Shown here: positions 60,969-64,000 of the stretch, piece by piece | Position numbering within the stretch: position 1 is the first letter of the stretch | How the letters are laid out: every line of letters begins with the position of its first letter | Source of the DNA: Paraescarpia echinospica | Lineage: Eukaryota > Annelida > Polychaeta > Sabellida > Siboglinidae | Assembly: GCA_020002185.1 (NCBI GenBank) | Contig: CM034533.1 | Location: forward strand, 71,883,579-71,947,578 | Length of the DNA stretch: 64,000 nt | Reading direction: 5' to 3' | Translations under genes and position numbers: made by a program | Notes under the pieces: generated by a model | What the model was told of the DNA's origin: nothing | What the model saw: the letters and a program-made list of their open reading frames with translations, nothing else | The model's database searches: none

Positions 60969-63191
60969 ATGGAGTGTGTGCGCGTTTTCACTGTTCTTCT
61001 TGTTTCGTGCATTTTAATCCCGCGCACGTCGCAGGACACGCGAGAGAAGCGAGCCGTATCTACATTGCAGTGAGTCTCTTTCAATTTGTTCTCGTTTTTC
61101 GCGACGATGTCGGGTAATTTCGCAAGAATAACAGACAGCATCGGCGCCCACCCCCCTCTTCTCTTGAACACGTTGTTGAGCAACTTGTAACGCGAGCTGT
61201 TACACGGGTCACGGGCAATCACTTCTGGGGGTGTCGGTGTCAACTAGCGTCTTCTTGCAACATACTTTCATGCCCCATAGCATTCAGTTTCATCCATTCA
61301 ATGCCGGTGGTTTGTGAACGTCAACATGTGATTCAAACAAGTAATAAATAAGATAGTTTGCAAATATGACTGAATGTGTGATAATGTGGGGACATGGACA
61401 TGTCAATCGTCGGACTAAATCCAAATAACATAATTTTTTAAATATAATATAGCCTTATTACAGGCTCTATTGCAACTGGCAGTGCCAAGGCATGATCATC
61501 CGTTTCAGTACAGAAGTTTTTAGTAACACCGACTTCGTGGAATTAAGCATAGATTAGCGAGATGAACATTCAATTTTTTTCTTACAATGTAGATGATTAA
61601 CCGAAGAAAACGGCACAGTGAAACTCGTAAATAAAATACCCCGCTAATTATAATTATTTGTGACACGTAACCCGACCGGTGTAGCCTGGCAAATCGCATA
61701 CAGACGAGTTCGCGCCACGGGAGGGGGTTGATCCCGGAATATACGAGTGGGTCTAGCAGAGAAAACGCTGTTATCACGTCTTGTGTACGGTGTCGAATGT
61801 CCATACTGGGAAACTCCTACAACAAAACATACGTAGCCCAAAACTTGAATTGTCACATTGGATTGCTGGACTCTGAAAACACTTTGGGTGATTTTGTCTA
61901 AAGATGAGCATTGTTATCACTGAGAATGATACTATATTTTGTGACATCCTTCAGTGGAATGTCATATCATTACCTAGTCATAGGCATCTGATGGTGGCTC
62001 AAGAAAACTCTCCAAGACCAAATGCACCCCCAATAAGCTTGCCAAAAACTCCCAACTGTACCCCCTTTTGAGGCTCACCAGAAATTTCTAACTACCCTCT
62101 GCTGAACTGTTATTTCCAACCCCACCACCCAAAATATTTGGGGTCAGTCTCCGATACTTGTTATTAACATTTCTGGGTTTGACCATAATGACAATATTGG
62201 CTAAGATAAAGTGCACAATAAAGATATGATTATATAATTATTATCATCATTTCTGTTTGGGATTTAAAATCTAATTTCACAACATATAAAATAAAAAATA
62301 TTTAATGAGTCTAGTAAAATGTGGAAATAACTATAACAGTTAGGACATAATATTATAGATTTTTGATAAGAGAAATGAATAACATTTTTCCACAAAATAA
62401 ATATACCTTCTGTCCTGGAGAAAAAGGCAGTCGTGCTAATCTTAGAGGGTAAAGTTTGTTATCTGCCCTTGTTAATAGGTGTATGCAGTCTGACTTAAGG
62501 TCAAAGGTCACATGTAAGCACCCTCTGTGGTTTGTAGTGACTCCAGAGTTCAGTCTACATTGTGTTGCATTGTTGTTGATGTTCTTTGTAATTTCACTCC
62601 ATTAAAAAATAAAGGATCTTACAAATATGTTTTGAATGAAGTAATTGAATGTATATGTGGTATTGACAGTTGGAATTGTGATTTTAATAAAATAAAATAA
62701 CAGGTTGTGCTAAATTAATAAATTTCCAATCCAAATACTACTAATTTATTTAGGCCATACACAATTCATTCATATACTTTCCCATCAAAATGTTGTCAAA
62801 TAGTAAATGAAGGGTATGTTTTTTTTTATGTTTTATGCTGATGGAGATGTTAGCGACAGTCAAAGGGGTTATTCACATGAACAGTTAACCACTTAAGAAA
62901 GTTCTCTGTTTCCGTTAAATCAGTGTAGTAGTTCTGATATGAAATGTGTTGTTCAAAGATTGCTCCAAAGTAAGTGTATTTCTCACTGTCTATTGGTAGT
63001 TCTGATGATTTGAAAAAAAGGAGAGATTTTCTTCAATACACCATTGTCACACTATTTCCAGGCCACGCATCATTACACAAGATGGACACCTGGTGTTTGA
63101 AACAGGAACTTATCGTAACATCACTTTCAAGGCCAATGAGGGTGGCTACATTATGCTGGATGGCGAGAATATTAAAGCCGTTGCTGAAACT
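60969..63191 (+). CDS. Gene 2, 5' end: secreted protein of unknown family (two exons, continues beyond window)
   Basis: Exon 1 (60969-61069, donor TTGCA|gtgagt) encodes a signal peptide (MECVRVFTVLLVSCILIP) followed by a dibasic REKR-A site that could release a propeptide. Exon 2 (63062-63191, acceptor ATTTCCAG, donor GAAACT|gtaagt) joins in phase and encodes PRIITQDGHLVFETGTYRNI, then TFKANEGGYIMLDGENIKAV, a beta-rich pattern. The two exons sum to 77 codons, ending phase 0. No stop or further exon is visible by 64000. I do not recognise the family. Confidence 0.65.
61070..63061. other. Gene 2 intron 1
   Basis: AT-rich; no repeat family recognised. Confidence 0.55.
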
Positions 63192-64000
63192 GTAAGTACC
63201 AGTTTACATACATTTACATCCACATTCAACTTTGCTTTACAAAGTAGTTTTTACAAGTCTTGTTTTGTAATCGTTCTGCACCATTTCTTCTTCCATTATG
63301 TAATTTTGTGATAGTGACTAAGATAATGTAATAGCACTACTCAATGTCAGTGTAAATTTAACACGTTCATACTTTGCATCAAGACATCCATGCGTCATGT
63401 TTAATATACAAAATAATTATCAAAACTGATGTACCATTCATATAAGTCATAGGAGAGAGAGAGGGAGAGAGGGAGAGAGGGAGAGAGGGAGAGAGGGAGA
63501 GAGAGAGAGAGGGAGAGAGGGAGAGACAGGAGATGTTTAAATATAATATAGTTTGCCAATGATAATATTACACAAGTTAATTAATAATGTACTGTCATGT
63601 TGTTAATTAATGAATCTCTGTAGAGTAACAGCTATGCCAGCTACAAGTTGTGAACCTGTTTCCAATTACAACTTGTAACTTGTATCCAATGAATCAGCCA
63701 GTTTTTCCCACCATTGCTGTTAATCAATGCCAATGAGTGTAATTTAGATCAAATGTCAACAATGAACTCACGTCTAACAACAGTTTTTCTAAGCCCATAA
63801 TAAATCCACTTTGACATGTACACAGATAAATCTATTTATACAAGAATACCTGTATTCAAACTAATAAGTACATGTACTTGCTTCCAATTTAATATCTGCT
63901 CTTTAAATGGTCACATATGAGTACATTTAAACATGATGCTGAAAAACATACACAATTTACAATATCAATCTTTGGGTGGAAGTTTCTTGACAAAATAGCT
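63192..64000. repeat. Gene 2 intron 2 (partial) with (GAGG/GAGA)n
   Basis: A purine tract of GAGAGAGG-type units at 63453-63528. Otherwise no feature. Confidence 0.7.

Overview
This is eukaryotic, almost certainly invertebrate animal, DNA. The evidence is split genes with GT-AG introns, an animal-type secreted beta-helix / C-type-lectin / EGF protein, CR1- and L2-type LINEs, a Ty3/Gypsy LTR retrotransposon, animal-type DNA transposons, and very long CA/GT microsatellites. The phylum cannot be decided from this window; a marine invertebrate is my best guess. No bacterial-style operons, rRNA genes or CRISPR arrays are present.

Host genes. (1) A complete gene occupies about 4.8-29.0 kb on the + strand. 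I assembled 15 coding exons by hand; every junction keeps frame and uses GT-AG sites, giving a 1567-residue secreted protein. In order it has a signal peptide, a parallel beta-helix region resembling Protein bark beetle, a C-type-lectin-like domain, two EGF-like modules, a PSI-like module, a long beta-rich region ending at an RRRR cleavage-type site, a second beta-rich region, and an extremely Cys-rich tail. No transmembrane segment is seen. (2) The 5' end of a second gene (signal peptide plus one further exon, 60.97-63.19 kb, + strand) runs off the right edge.

Mobile DNA makes up most of the rest and is strongly nested. Intron 6 of gene 1 (13.4-21.9 kb) holds an outer inverted-repeat element with TA flanks. 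Inside it lies a 4.1-kb TTAA-flanked element with a decayed gene for a PIN-nuclease-like protein, and next to that a copy of a second TTAA family, itself split by a truncated CR1 LINE. Downstream of gene 1 (30.7-42.25 kb) a nearly palindromic TTAA element carrying tRNA-like sequences in both arms is split by a 9.6-kb DNA transposon. That transposon has perfect TACGGTGGCT termini and a 6-bp duplication (GGATAC). It carries a DDE integrase-type transposase (IS3EU-like) and a HECT-type E3 ubiquitin ligase gene that is intact except for one in-frame TGA. Its introns contain further elements.

From 42.8 to 48.3 kb there is a young, apparently intact Gypsy element: a 1625-codon gag-pol between two 211-bp LTRs that differ at one position as read by eye. 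It is followed by a broken LINE (48.7-49.96 kb, -), a long CR1 copy with esterase-type ORF1 (50.0-53.7 kb, -), L2-like fragments, SINE-like repeats and C/G-homopolymer repeats.

The strongest candidate for something unusual is the transposon pairing an integrase with a HECT ubiquitin ligase. Next are the palindromic tRNA-bearing TTAA element, the PIN-protein TTAA element with inverted copies of its own gene end, and the gene-1 protein architecture.
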